Of a DNA stretch of 64,000 bases, positions 45,965 to 58,057 are shown in pieces. The first letter of the stretch is position 1, and each line of letters opens with the position of its first letter. The notes beneath the pieces were generated by a model. That model had not been told where the DNA came from. It saw only the letters and a list, made by a program, of their open reading frames with translations, and did not search any database. The translations under genes and the position numbers were made by a program. Source of the stretch: Eukaryota sp. TZLM1-RC (Eukaryota; Metamonada: BaSk clade); NCBI GenBank assembly GCA_040285825.1, contig JAUPSS010000001.1, forward strand, positions 1,736,001 through 1,800,000, read 5' to 3'.

Positions 45965-47577
45965 AGTCCAAGCAGAATCGGATAAGAGAGTACCATAAAC
46001 TTGTGGAATTGTTGTTACTAAGGCAGAAGAAGTACTGTCACACATATCTTGTAAAAGATTTGCAAAAGCGGGATTCTTTTTCTTGGCCAAGCCAAGTCTA
46101 ACATCAAAATCCAAGCTTTCAAAAATCTTTGACAATTTTTGTTGAAGCTTTTTACAGCAAAACTGTAAATTAAATAGAGATCGGTTTGGAATTTCTTGAA
46201 TTGATTGAGGAAAACATTTGGTCCAAATTTGTGGCGGTAATTTTTCAAGTTCACAAGATAACTCATACAAATAGGGACTACAATTGGGGACTAACAGATG
46301 AGAATCATTAGGAAATCTACGAGAAAATTCATAAATAAAATTTTTGCCACCACCCAAGAATGCTGATTGACACAAAATTGAAGATTTAGTAAAACCAATA
46401 CCACCCAAATTTGCTGAAGAAAATAAATGGCTTTTCAACATTCCTGGTTCTACATCCAATAAATCAGCAAAAATTCTGTTCTCAATGAATTAAAAGAACG
46501 ACAAAAATCTAATGCTATGGAAGGAGCACAAGATCTCAAAATGTGGGTTATTCTCCCAGTGTAGCAAATTTTAAGCATGAAAAATTTAATATGCTTTTCT
46601 ATATCTAAAGAAGAAATTGAATCAAGTTCAATTTTCATTTTTTCCAAAATAACTTGCAATTCATTCTGAATTTGAGGCACATTTCCTAACCAACAACCAA
46701 GGAACTTAAAAGCATCACTACTATAATTAGTAAAAGGGACAATAGAATCGTTTATCACGAGGTCTTGAGCAGAAGAGCCAATCAGAAGGCATTTGCTGGC
46801 ATTAAGATGAAGCCCAATATTTTCATATGAATCGGCAATTTCTTGAGCAACCAATTCTAGTAAATCAAATGAACCAATCAAGGATATATCATCCATATAA
46901 GCAACTATTTTTATAGAAGGGTATTTTTGCTTAATGATATTTAAAGTTTTGTGAATAGCTAAACAAAACAATAATGGGCCTAAAGGATCTCCCTGCTTCA
47001 CTCCAGAAGATGATTTAAGACCAAATGAATTAAAAATTAAATCTGATTCTTTCCCATAAAAATGGTAGAAAAAACTCGATAGCTCAGGAAAATCAGATTT
47101 AATAACTTCAAAAATTGCTTCTCGCTTTACAGAATTAAAAGCATTCTTAAAGTCGAGATTAAAAATAAAATTATTTTCCTCTGCATTGAAAAAGGTATCA
47201 GAGGCAATAGCAGCAACAGAAGCACCATCAATTGTTTTGATTCCAAATTGATGAGGATTCAAAAATGTAGAAGCTTTGTCTTTGACACGATCGAAGACAA
47301 TTGATGCTAGCAAACGAGAAAGAGATTCACCAACAGCAATTGGGCGTATTCCATCAGGTTTGATTCCGTTTCCAGGCTTTACTAAAGCAATCAGACGTGC
47401 TGCGAGTAATTCAAATGGAGGATTAATTTTCAAAACAATTAATTGTTGAAAATAGTGGGCTAGATCATCAGCAATTTCGGGAGCACTGGAACATGCTATT
47501 TTTAAGAGATCAAAAGAAATTCCAGATGGGCCTGCTGCTTTCCCCTTTGGCAATTTTTGAATAGCTTAGAACTTCAA
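45965..47577 (-). pseudogene. LINE-A (stratum 3) part 3: RT to linker
   Basis: The minus strand is open for 367 codons (46,450-47,553) from LPKGKAAGPSG through GVKQGDPLGP and YMDD to the thumb, then a one-base shift, then the linker (intact GGGTGG form) to LLSDSAWT. It is 5'-truncated at about 47,577, with a few filler bases before the LINE-D TSD. Confidence 0.9.
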
Positions 47578-47582
47578 ATCAA

Positions 47583-47790
47583 AATGAAAAGATTTGATAT
47601 TTTTTTATGGCGTTCACGGATTCAATTTGCCATTATTAATAGATTACCGCGGTTTTTCAATCGAATTAGAGAAGCTTTAGCTAGACAGCAAGCAAATCAA
47701 GATTTTGTAGAGGAAATCTTGGTTTAATGATAGTCATCCCATTAGTTATGATTTAATTTAATCAAGTGTGCAAATTCAATAAATTAATAT
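47583..47790 (+). pseudogene. LINE-D C-terminus and 3' end
   Basis: This continues 27,287-28,515: MKRFDIFLWRSRIQFAIINR to EEILV, stop TAA 47,725-47,727. The 3' UTR ends with AATAAA near 47,778 and no clear A tail before the TSD atttatttt. The C-terminus lacks the acidic D-[IV]-[DE]-[FL] ending of the other families. Confidence 0.88.
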
Positions 47791-48352
47791 ATTTATTTTC
47801 AAAACCACAGTCTAAAAGTCAATTTCTTCAAAACAAGCTTCCACACCATCAAACCTTACAGCAGCAATGTTTTCATAATGTGCACTGACAGACATTAAAG
47901 CTTTCGAAATCATTTTAGGAATTGATTTGAAAATAGTAAAAACAATACGATTTAGCCACAAGCGACGATCAAAACGCTTATTCATTCTTTTTTTCACAAG
48001 ATTTTCAAAATCATCAATAAAATTCAAAGCAGTTTTTCCAAGACGACCATACAACGATATAGCAAATGGGCAAATTTGGTAATCTACATGGCGAACATGT
48101 TTCAATTCTTTTAAAGGATTTGCATACTTTTTCCGTTTGTACAATTCGGAGTCATCAAGGGGGGATACTTCGGATTGAGCATTTTTCAAGGCATTTTTCT
48201 TGCAAACATCCACTGTTACGACATCAACAACATTCATGACATCATCAAACGAGGGCACAACAACATCAGCACGTCGTTTTCCATATTCTGAATCTCTTAC
48301 GCTTTCATTTATATCAAGAGACCTCAACAAAGGTTCTACAAAAGATTCAATA
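47791..48352 (-). pseudogene. Outermost LINE-B (stratum 1): C-terminus and RLE core
   Basis: The body of the LINE-B whose 3' tail lies at 23,964-23,992. Stop at 47,812-47,814, open for about 180 codons to SIESFVEPLL with R-R-A-D-x13-D. It resumes at 60,223. About 85 bp that should lie between the two parts are missing. Confidence 0.82.
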
Positions 48353-48737
48353 GAAGTCATAAAGACTCTTGAATTGGAAAAACAAAAGCTTCAATGTGAT
48401 GGCTTTTGCACATAGCGTATAGTTGGTCTCTAACAGCATCGTGAACAACTGAGCGATATGTAATATTAAATTTGCAATTAAATAAATGATTCAGATTAAT
48501 GAGCTGACCACAACGACAAATCAAATCATTTGGCACACTGCATGGCCACAGGAAACACCTCATCCTGAAGGCAGTTGTCCATTGATGATCATTTAATAAT
48601 AGACCATATACATTTGGAATCTGGGAAATAAGACAACTTGAGCTACTATCCTTGAGGTCAATCAAAAAGTTTGCAAAAACGGGATTCTTTTCTTTAGCCA
48701 AGCTAAGACGAACAGTGAAATCCAAGTTTTCAAAAAC
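48353..48737 (-). pseudogene. LINE-C fragment (knuckle region), minus, preceded by a 31-base LINE-B patch
   Basis: 48,353-48,383 matches plus-strand LINE-B (EVIKTLELEK codons), also present at 49,540-49,572. 48,384-48,737 is minus-strand LINE-C from HHIEAFV back to VFENLDFTVRLSLAKEKNP. It has AAA where the other LINE-C copies have the TAA stop. It adjoins plus-strand RT sequence at 48,738. Confidence 0.82.
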
Positions 48738-49019
48738 TAAACGTATTCTTGCTTCAGCTGTGTTTGGCAGGATTGGTAAAAAGGCTAAAGATTTTTTTAG
48801 TCCTTTCCAATTTGGAATTAAAACAGTTGATGGTGCATCTTCTGCAGCACTCTCTTCTGATGTCTTTTTTAATTCCAATACTTCGAATTATATTTTTAAT
48901 TTAGATTTTAAAAACGCATTCAATGCAGTGAAGAGGTCGTCCATCTTGCCCTTGCTTCAAACTCATTTTCCAGAAGCTGAGTCGTTCTTTTACAATTTTT
49001 ATGGCTCACAGTCAACTCT
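48738..49019 (+). pseudogene. RT fragment, probably LINE-C, in inverted orientation
   Basis: The plus strand encodes RILASAVFGRIGKKAKDF, then FGIKTVDGASSAALSSDVFF, LDFKNAFNAVKRSSI and FFYNFYGSQSTL. It belongs to none of A, B or D. Together with the minus LINE-C at its left it would be a 5'-inverted insertion. LINE-E is an alternative because the RT of E is not seen here. Confidence 0.65.
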
Positions 49020-49676
49020 CTTCAATTCAGTGAAAAGAGATTCAATTTGGAAAGAAATCAAATCAAATTTTCCTGAACTCGAAACCTTTTTTTATAGGTT
49101 TTATGGTAATTCATCTGATTTAATTTTTAATTCTTTTAATCTGGATTCTTTATCAGGAGTTAAACAAGGAGACCCTTTAGGTCCTTTCTTTTTTTGTCTT
49201 GCAATTCACCCAATTTTGAAAAAATTAAAAGAAGAAAATTCTGACCTTCAAGTGGTAGCTTACATGGATGACATTTCTTGTATTGGTCCAGAAAGTACAA
49301 TTAATAGGGTTGCTAATGAAGCTGCTACATTATACCAATCCATAGGTCTTGATTTGAATGTTCAAAAATGTTTTTGTATTTCTAGAAAAAATGTTAAGTT
49401 AATAATTAATTCCCTCGAAGTTCCATATATTGATTATACTTCAACTAGTTTCTGCTTTCTGGGTTGCTATTTAGGTTCCGCCGAAAAGACACTTGACAGC
49501 CTTGAAAATTATTTAAATTCAATTAAAAAAGAGCTAGAAGTCATAAAGACTCTTGAATTGGAAAAACATCTTAAGTTTTTTCTTTTGAAAATTTGTTATG
49601 CTGGAAAAATTACTCATTTACTGCGATCATTACCTCCATCCCTAACTTACAATTTTTGTAGACAATTTAACAAAAT
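49020..49676 (+). pseudogene. LINE-B RT palm and thumb, plus strand, part 1
   Basis: It begins at FNSVKRDSIWKEI and is open through SGVKQGDPLGPFFF, YMDDISCIG and the thumb to CRQFNK. It is interrupted at 49,677 by a full-length LINE-A with 10-bp TSD ttaacaaaat (49,667-49,676 and 53,160-53,169). It reads in frame into the LINE-A leader and ORF, giving a 489-codon chimeric frame (48,652-50,121). Confidence 0.9.
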
Positions 49677-52600
49677 TTTTTTTTCTCCCTCCCTTAGTCA
49701 ACCCTTTCATATTTCACTTTCTGTCAAAGCGTCAAAGTCGTACTGTTTCTCTGTCAAAACGATGCCTTTGGCTGATAGTGACTCTGATACTGATTGGAAC
49801 GCCCAAGCAAAGATTCTACCAGTCAGATCAAGCTCATCCACTCCACTTCCCCACTCTCCCCACAATACAAGCTATGCTCGAAATTCATCTCAAAAAAATT
49901 TTCATTCAAAAACTGATCATTGTACCAGAAAAAACACAGAAAAACCACCATTACGTTCCTTGCGTTCTGTTGCGCGTTCTATTAACAACTCCGTTTCTCG
50001 AAATTTGTTTTCTCCAGCTGAAACTGCAAAAAGTCAAAAGTCTATTTCTACTTTTAACTCAAAAATTGACAAAATTGAAAGAACTGAAAAAAACGAAACC
50101 AGTGCCATTAAAAGGTTCTAAAAAATGTTCGATTTGTGGTATCAGTGGTCATAATTCGAGAACGTGCCCTGAGAAACAAAAAAGAGAATTTGAATTAAAA
50201 TCTGCTCAACAAATTCTCAAATGTTCTGTTCCAGCTGTTGCCGTTGTGAATGGTGCTGAAAATAATGTTTCTGACGATCAACAGTTAAATGCTTCTAGTG
50301 TTCCTCTTCTTCCCCTTCTGAAAACAGTAATTTTTGTTGTCCATTTTGCAAAAAAGATGTTGCAGATTCACGAAATGGTCGAAAACTTCTGTTTTGTACG
50401 AATTGTAAAGCCGTTGATACCGTAAGACCCCCGATCCGGATCCCAGTAGAAATAAGTCCCGCCAGCACAATCCCCTTCTCAATGGAAATGAGAAATTTTA
50501 CTTCTGAATTGAAAAATAATAAGTGGAATATTTCATCCTTCTGGAAATATTTTGCTAGAAAAAACAAAAATTGTTTTAAGAAAAAATTTGGAAATAGAAA
50601 AATTGTAAAATCAAAAATTTGCCGAAAATTGTGCTTACGTGGTCGTTATGGTGCCGCAAAGCAGTCTTTGTTTTCCTCTTCTTTGGCTGATGTAAACTCT
50701 GATACCCTTGAAAAACTCCAAAAGTTGCATCCTCAAGAAAATTTCAAGTGCAGCAAGCCTGAAGTGTGTCCTTTTGGATTGAAAATCCTATTACTGCAAT
50801 TGAGGTTCTTAAAGCTATTCAAAAATTACCTAAGGGGAAAGCAGCAGGCCCATCTGGAATTTCTTTTGATCTCTTAAAAATAGCGTGTTCCAGTGCTCCC
50901 GAAATTGCTGATGATCTAGCCCACTATTTCCAACAATTAATTGTTTTGAAAATAAATCCTCCTTTTGAATTGCTCGCAGCACGTCTGATTGCTTTAGTAA
51001 AGCCTGGAAACGGAATCAAACCTGATGGAATACGCCCAATTGCTGTTGGTGAATCTCTTTCTCGTTTGCTGGCATCAATTGTCTTCGATCGTGTCAAAGA
51101 CAAAGCTTCTACATTTTTAAATCCTCATCAATTTGGAATCAAAACAATTGATGGTGCTTCTGTTGCTGCTATTGCCTCTGATACCTTTTTTAATGCAGAG
51201 GAAAATAATTTTATTTTTAATCTCGACTTTAAAAATGCTTTTAATTCTGTAAAGCGAGAAGCAATTTTTGAAGTTATTAAATCTGATTTTCCTGAGCTAT
51301 CGAGTTTTTTCTACCATTTTTATGGTAAAGAATCAGATTTAATTTTAATTCATTTGGTCTTAAATCATCTTCTGGTGTGAAGCAAGGTGATCCTTTAGGT
51401 CCATTATTGTTTTGTTTAGCTATTCACAAAACTTTAAATATCATTAAGCAAAAATACCCTTCCATAAAAATAGTTGCTTATATGGATGATATATCCTTGA
51501 TTGGTTCATTTGATTTACTAGAATTGGTTGCTCAAGAAATTGCCGATTCATATGAAAATATTGGGCTTCATCTTAATGCCAGCAAATGCCTTCTGATTGG
51601 CTCTTCTGCTCAAGACCTCGTGATAAACGATTCTATTGTCCCTTTTACTAATTATAGTAGTGATGCTTTTAAGTTCCTTGGTTGTTGGTTAGGAAATGTG
51701 CCTCAAATTCAGAATGAATTGCAAGTTATTTTGGAAAAAATGAAAATTGAACTTGATTCAATTTCTTCTTTAGATATAGAAAAGCATATTAAATTTTTTT
51801 ATGCTTAAAATTTGCTACACTGGGAGAATAACCCACATTTTGAGATCTTGTGCTCCTTCCATAGCATTAGATTTTTGTCGTTCTTTTAATTCATTGAGAA
51901 CAGAATTTTTGCTGATTTATTGGATGTAGAACCAGGAATGTTGAAAAGCCATTTATTTTCTTCAGCAAATTTGGGGGTATTGGATTTACTAAATCTTCAA
52001 TTTTGTGTCAATCAGCATTCTTGGGTGGTGGCAAAAATTTTATTTATGAATTTTCTCGTAGATTTCCTGATGATTCTCATCTGTTAGTCCCCAATTGTAG
52101 TCCCTATTTGTATGAGTTATCTTGTGAACTTGAAAAATTACCGCCACAAATTTGGACCAAATGCTTTCCTCAATCAATTCAAGAAATTCCAAACCGATCT
52201 CTATTTAATTTACAGTTTTGCTGTAAAAAGCTTCAACAAAAATTGTCAAAGATTGTTGAAAGCTTATATTTTGATGTTAGACTTGGCTTGGCCAAGAAAA
52301 AGAATCCCGCTTTTGCAAATCTTTTACAAGATATGTGTGACAGTACTTCTTCTGCCTTAGTAACAACAATTCCACAAGTATATGGTACTCTCTTATCCGA
52401 TTCTGCTTGGACTCTGAATATGAGATTTCGTTCCTTTATCTGGCCTGATAATTTACCTCATAATTTAATTTGTAAATGTTCTCGAGAAATTACAACTACT
52501 CATTTGTTAAATTGTAAACATTTTATTACTTTTAGAAGCAAGGTTCATGATGCTGTAAGAGACCAGTTATATTGTATGTGTAAATCTCATAGAATTGAAT

Positions 52601-53159
52601 CCTTCTTGGAACCTTTGTTGTCAAATCTGTTTGATGCTGAAAATGATTTTCATAAGAATAATAGAGGTGATGTCATATTACCTGGATTAGATGGAAGCTT
52701 CATTTTATTGGATGTAATGTCTGTTGATCCTTGTAATGCCTCAAATGAAAGGCTTGTTAATTCTGAAATTCATAATCCCCTTTCAAATGCTGAAAATTTT
52801 AAATTCAAAAAATACAATGAACCTTTGTCCAAATTGGCCAGTCTACAGCATGCAAAATACAATTTGTATCCATTTGTATTTTCCCTTTTGGTTCACTTGC
52901 ACCAACTGCTTTACGTTTTTTGGATGATTTTGAAATGATTGTAAAGAGAAGAACTGGCAGAAATTTCAACAGATTGTTTTGGCAAAATAGAATTGTGTTT
53001 TCTATTTTTAAGGGGATGTTGAAGATGGTTTCTGATGCTTTGCTTTCTCTTGGATCTCACTATGAGAGAGTTGCATCTAGTGTTTTTGTTTTGGGAGAGA
53101 TGGATTTTTTAGATGTTGATTTATAGGTTTAGAATAAAATTAAATTTTAAAAAAAAAAA
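49677..53159 (+). mobile_element. LINE-A, full length, plus strand, in LINE-B
   Basis: T8 tract (49,677-49,684), leader, ORF, AATAAA, A11 tail (53,149-53,159) and 10-bp TSD ttaacaaaat. Confidence 0.95.
49762..53126 (+). pseudogene. LINE-A ORF with many homopolymer frameshifts
   Basis: ATG 49,762, stop TAG 53,124-53,126, colinear with the 1,122-codon LINE-A frame. Shifts lie near 50,093, 50,307, 50,775, 51,347, 51,797, 51,908, 51,973 (five-G state) and 52,887. Between them the CCHC knuckle, second zinc module, RT motifs, YMDD, C-terminal knuckle and R-G-D-x13-D are intact. Almost no nonsense substitutions are seen, which argues for recent origin or base-calling error rather than old decay. 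Confidence 0.87.
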
Positions 53160-54453
53160 TTAACAAAATACGTACCCAATTTTTGGCTTATTTAATGTCT
53201 GTTGATCCATCAATTTTGAAAAATCATATTTTTTCTGATGTTCAACTTGGCGGTGTTGGATTCAATTCATCAAAATATTTGACCAAAGCTGCATTTATTG
53301 GTGGTGGAAAAATTTTGTATTTGAATTCTCTAGAAGATATCCTTTGCCGAAAATCTTCTTGAAAATACAAATAGCATATTCCTGGATAACTTAAGAGAAG
53401 AAATATCCAGTTTATCTCCCGACTTATGGCAATCATGTTTCCCCATATCCATTCAAGAAATTCCAGACAGAAGTTTATATTCATTAAAATTTGCGTTGAA
53501 AAAGCTCCAACGACATCTTTTGAAAAATTTTGAAAACAAGGATTTTATTGTTCGACTTAGCACGGCTAAGAAAGAAAATCCTGCTTTTGCCAATTTTTTG
53601 ATTGATTTGAAGGACAGTTCATCTGCAGTTTTGATAAATCAAATTCCCCAGATTTATGGTCTATTTTTGAATGACGACCAATGGACCACTGCTATGAGAA
53701 TGCGTTGTTATTTATGGCCTTGTAATTTGCCCAATGATTTGTTTTGTAAATGTGGAGCTGGTTTGACATTATCACATTTATTTAATTGTAATAGATATAT
53801 TTCCTATCGTTCTACGTTGCATGATGCAGTCAGAGATCAAATCCATGCAATGTGTAATTCCTATCATATTGAATCTTTTGTAGAACCTTTGTTGAGGTCT
53901 CTTGATATAAATGAAAGCGTAAGAGATTCAGAATATGGAAAACGACGTGCTGATGTTGTTGTGCCCTCGTTTGATGATGTCATGAATGTTGTTGATGCCG
54001 TAACAGTGGATGTTTGCAAGAAAAATGCCTTGAAAAATGCTCAATCCGAAGTATCCCCCCTTGATGACTCCGAATTGTACAAACGGAAAAAGTATGCAAA
54101 TCCTTTAAAAGAATTGAAACATGTTCGCCATGTAGATTACCAAATTTGCCCATTTGCTATATCGTTGTATGGTCGTCTTGGAAAAACTGCTTTGAATTTT
54201 ATTGATGATTTTGAAAATCTTGTGAAAAAAAGAATGAATAAGCGTTTTGTTTCGTTTCGTCGCTTGTGGCTAAATCGTATTGTTTTTACTATTTTCAAAT
54301 CAATTCCTAAAATGATTTCGAAAGCTTTAATGTCTGTCAGTGCACATTATGAAAACATTGCTGCTGTAAGGTTTGATGGTGTGGAAGCTTGTTTTGAAGA
54401 TATTGACTTTTAGACTGTGGTTTTGTAAATAAATTAAAATTTTACAAAAAAAA
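53160..54453 (+). pseudogene. LINE-B thumb, linker and RLE, plus strand, part 2
   Basis: This continues 49,020-49,676. It reads from the thumb and linker FSDVQLGGVGF to a 305-codon open RLE half (53,496-54,413) ending FEDIDF. A one-base loss near 53,310 shifts the linker. A small change replaces RFDRRLW by RFVSFRRLW near 54,250. AATAAA and an A8 tail end it at 54,453. Confidence 0.9.
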
Positions 54454-55673
54454 TTTTTTCTGATGTTCAACTTGGCGGTGTTGGATTCAATTCATCAAAA
54501 TATTTGGCCAAAGCTGCATTTGTTGGTGGTGGAAAAAATTTTGTATTTGAATTCTCTAGAAGATATCCTTTTGCCGAAAATCTTCTTGAAAATACAAATA
54601 GCATATTCCTGGATAACTTAAGAGAAGAAATATCCAGTTTATCTCCCGACTTATGGCAATCATGTTTCCCCATTTCCATTCAAGAAATTCCAGACAGAAG
54701 TTTATATTCATTAAAATTTGCGTTGAAAAAGCTCCAACGACATCTTTTGAAAAATTTTGAAAACAAGGATTTTATTGTTCGACTTAGCACGGCTATGAAA
54801 GAAAATCCTGCTTTTGCCAATTTTTTGATTGATTTGAAGGACAGTTCATCTGCAGTTTTGATAAATCAAATTCCCCAGATTTATGGTCTATTTTTGAATG
54901 ACGACCAATGGACCACTGCTATGAGAATGCGTTGTTATTTATGGCCTTGTAATTTGCCCAATGATTTGTTTTGTAAATGTGGAGCTGGTTTGACATTATC
55001 ACATTTATTTAATTGTAATAGATATATTTCCTATCGTTCTACGTTGCATGATGCAGTCAGAGATCAAATCCATGCAATGTGTAATTCCTATCATATTGAA
55101 TCTTTTGTAGAACCTTTGTTGAGGTCTCTTGATATAAATGAAAGTGTAAGAGATTCAGAATATGGAAAACGACGTGCTGATGTTGTTGTGCCCTCGTTTG
55201 ATGATGTCATGAATGTTGTTGATGTCGTAACAGTGGATGTTTGCAAGAAAAATGCCTTGAAAAATGCTCAATCCGAAGTATCCCCCTTGATGACTCCGAA
55301 TTGTACAAACGGAAAAAGTATGCAAATCCTTTAAAAGAATTGAAACATGTTCGCCATGTAGATTACCAAATTTGCCCATTTGCTATATCGTTGTATGGTC
55401 GTCTTGGAAAAACTGCTTTGAATTTTATTGATGATTTTGAAAATCTTGTGAAAAAAAGAATGAATAAGCGTTTTGATCGTCGCTTGTGGCTAAATCGTAT
55501 TGTTTTTACTATTTTCAAATCAATTCCTAAAATGATTTCGAAAGCTTTAATGTCTGTCAGTGCACATTATGAAAACATTGCTGCTGTAAGGTTTGATGGT
55601 GTGGAAGCTTGTTTTGAAGATATTGACTTTTAGACTGTGGTTTTGAAAATAAATTAAAAGTATGTTAAAAAAA
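54454..55673 (+). pseudogene. LINE-B linker and RLE half, array unit 1
   Basis: Open from the linker (KAAFVGGGKNFVFEFSRRYP) for about 276 codons through the knuckle and R-R-A-D-x13-D. One missing C near 55,286 shifts the frame, and the last 130 codons to FEDIDF-stop (55,631-55,633) are in the next frame. The tail bases aaagtatgtt precede the A run. Confidence 0.88.
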
Positions 55674-56067
55674 TTCTGAAATTCATAATCCCCTTTCAAA
55701 TGCTGAAAATTTTAAATTCAAAAATACAATGAACCTTTGTCCAAATTGGCCAGTCTACAGCATGCAAAATACAATTTGTATCCATTTGTATTTTCCCTTT
55801 TGGTTCACTTGCACCAACTGCTTTACGTTTTTTGGATGATTTTGAAATGATTGTAAAGAGAAGAACTGGCAGAAATTTCAACAGATTGTTTTGGCAAAAT
55901 AGAATTGTGTTTTCTATTTTTAAGGGGATGTTGAAGATGGTTTCTGATGCATTGCTTTCTCTTGGATCTCACTATGAGAGAGTTGCATCTAGTGTTTTTG
56001 TTTTGGGAGAGATGGATTTTTAGATATTGATTTATAGGTTTAGAATAAAATTAAATTTTAAAAAAAA
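55674..56067 (+). pseudogene. LINE-A 3' fragment, array unit 1
   Basis: From NSEIHNPLSNAE to the C-terminus and A tail. One A is missing near 55,723, one T near 55,800 and one T near 56,020. Confidence 0.87.
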
Positions 56068-56412
56068 TCCTTTAAAAGAATTGAAACATGTTCGCCGTGT
56101 AGATTACCAAATTTGCCCATTTGCTATATCGTTGTATGGTCGTCTTGGAAAAACTGCTTTGAATTTTATTGATGATTTTGAAAATCTTGTGAAAAAAAGA
56201 ATGAGTAAGCGTTTTGATCGTCGCTTGTGGCTAAATCGTATTGTTTTTACTATTTTCAAATCAATTCCTAAAATGATTTCGAAAGCTTTAATGTCTGTCA
56301 GTGCACATTATGAAAACATTGCTGCTGTAAGGTTTGATGGTGTGGAAGCTTGTTTTGAAGATATTGACTTTTAGACTGTGGTTTTGTAAATAAATTAAAA
56401 TTTTACAAAAAA
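56068..56412 (+). pseudogene. LINE-B 3' fragment, array unit 1
   Basis: PLKELKHVRRVDYQICPF to FEDIDF-stop (56,372-56,374), AATAAA and A tail. It carries the R and S variants shared with unit 2. Confidence 0.88.
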
Positions 56413-57315
56413 CATTTTTTCTGATGTTCAACTTGGCGGTGTTGGATTCAATTCATCAAAATTTTTTGATTGATTTGAAGGACAGTTCATCTGCAGTTTT
56501 GATAAATCAAATTCCCCAGATTTATGGTCTATTTTTGAATGACGACCAATGGACCACTGCTATGAGAATGCGTTGTTATTTATGGCCTTGTAATTTGCCC
56601 AATGATTTGTTTTGTAAATGTGGAGCTGGTTTGACATTATCACATTTATTTAATTGTAATAGATATATTTCCTATCGTTCTACGTTGCATGATGCAGTCA
56701 GAGATCAAATCCATGCAATGTGTAATTCCTATCATATTGAATCTTTTGTAGAACCTTTGTTGAGGTCTCTTGATATAAATGAAAGTGTAAGAGATTCAGA
56801 ATATGGAAAACGACGTGCTGATGTTGTTGTGCCCTCGTTTGATGATGTCATGAATGTTGTTGATGTCGTAACAGTGGATGTTTGCAAGAAAAATGCCTTG
56901 AAAAATGCTCAATCCGAAGTATCCCCCTTGATGACTCCGAATTGTACAAACGGAAAAAGTATGCAAATCCTTTAAAAGAATTGAAACATGTTCGCCATGT
57001 AGATTACCAAATTTGCCCATTTGCTATATCGTTGTATGGTCGTCTTGGAAAAACTGCTTTGAATTTTATTGATGATTTTGAAAATCTTGTGAAAAAAAGA
57101 ATGAATAAGCGTTTTGATCGTCGCTTGTGGCTAAATCGTATTGTTTTTACTATTTTCAAATCAATTCCTAAAATGATTTCGAAAGCTTTAATGTCTGTCA
57201 GTGCACATTATGAAAACATTGCTGCTGTAAGGTTTGATGGTGTGGAAGCTTGTTTTGAAGATATTGACTTTTAGACTGTGGTTTTGAAAATAAATTAAAA
57301 GTATGTTAAAAAAAA
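56413..57315 (+). pseudogene. LINE-B half with internal deletion, array unit 2
   Basis: FSDVQLGGVG and then a jump to FLIDLKDSSSAV: relative to unit 1 about 315 bp of linker are absent, with an A/T-rich microhomology at the join (near 56,460). The rest, including the knuckle and RLE, matches unit 1 and shares its frameshift. Confidence 0.88.
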
Positions 57316-57712
57316 TTCTGAAATTCATAATCCCCTTTCAAATGCTGAAAATTTTAAATTCAAAAAATACAATGAACCTTTGTCCAAATTGGCCAGTCTA
57401 CAGCATGCAAAATACAATTTGTATCCATTTGTATTTTCCCTTTTTGGTTCACTTGCACCAACTGCTTTACGTTTTTTGGATGATTTTGAAATGATTGTAA
57501 AGAGAAGAACTGGCAGAAATTTCAACAGATTGTTTTGGCAAAATAGAATTGTGTTTTCTATTTTTAAGGGGATGTTGAAGATGGTTTCTGATGCATTGCT
57601 TTCTCTTGGATCTCACTATGAGAGAGTTGCATCTAGTGTTTTTGTTTTGGGAGAGATGGATTTTTTAGATATTGATTTATAGGTTTAGAATAAAATTAAA
57701 TTTTAAAAAAAA
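57316..57712 (+). pseudogene. LINE-A 3' fragment, array unit 2
   Basis: Same extent as 55,674-56,067 but without its homopolymer losses. Open to FLDIDL-stop near 57,680-57,682. Confidence 0.88.
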
Positions 57713-58057
57713 TCCTTTAAAAGAATTGAAACATGTTCGCCGTGTAGATTACCAAATTTGCCCATTTGCTATATCGTTGTATGGTCGTCTTGGAAAAACT
57801 GCTTTGAATTTTATTGATGATTTTGAAAATCTTGTGAAAAAAAGAATGAGTAAGCGTTTTGATCGTCGCTTGTGGCTAAATCGTATTGTTTTTACTATTT
57901 TCAAATCAATTCCTAAAATGATTTCGAAAGCTTTAATGTCTGTCAGTGCACATTATGAAAACATTGCTGCTGTAAGGTTTGATGGTGTGGAAGCTTGTTT
58001 TGAAGATATTGACTTTTAGACTGTGGTTTTGTAAATAAATTAAAATTTTACAAAAAA
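57713..58057 (+). pseudogene. LINE-B 3' fragment, array unit 2
   Basis: Same as 56,068-56,412, including its private variants. Stop near 58,017-58,019, then AATAAA and A6. Confidence 0.88.

Noticed and set aside
48652-50121. The 489-codon ORF as a real gene
   Set aside because: It is a chance fusion of antisense LINE-C, RT and LINE-B pieces with the LINE-A leader and N-terminus.
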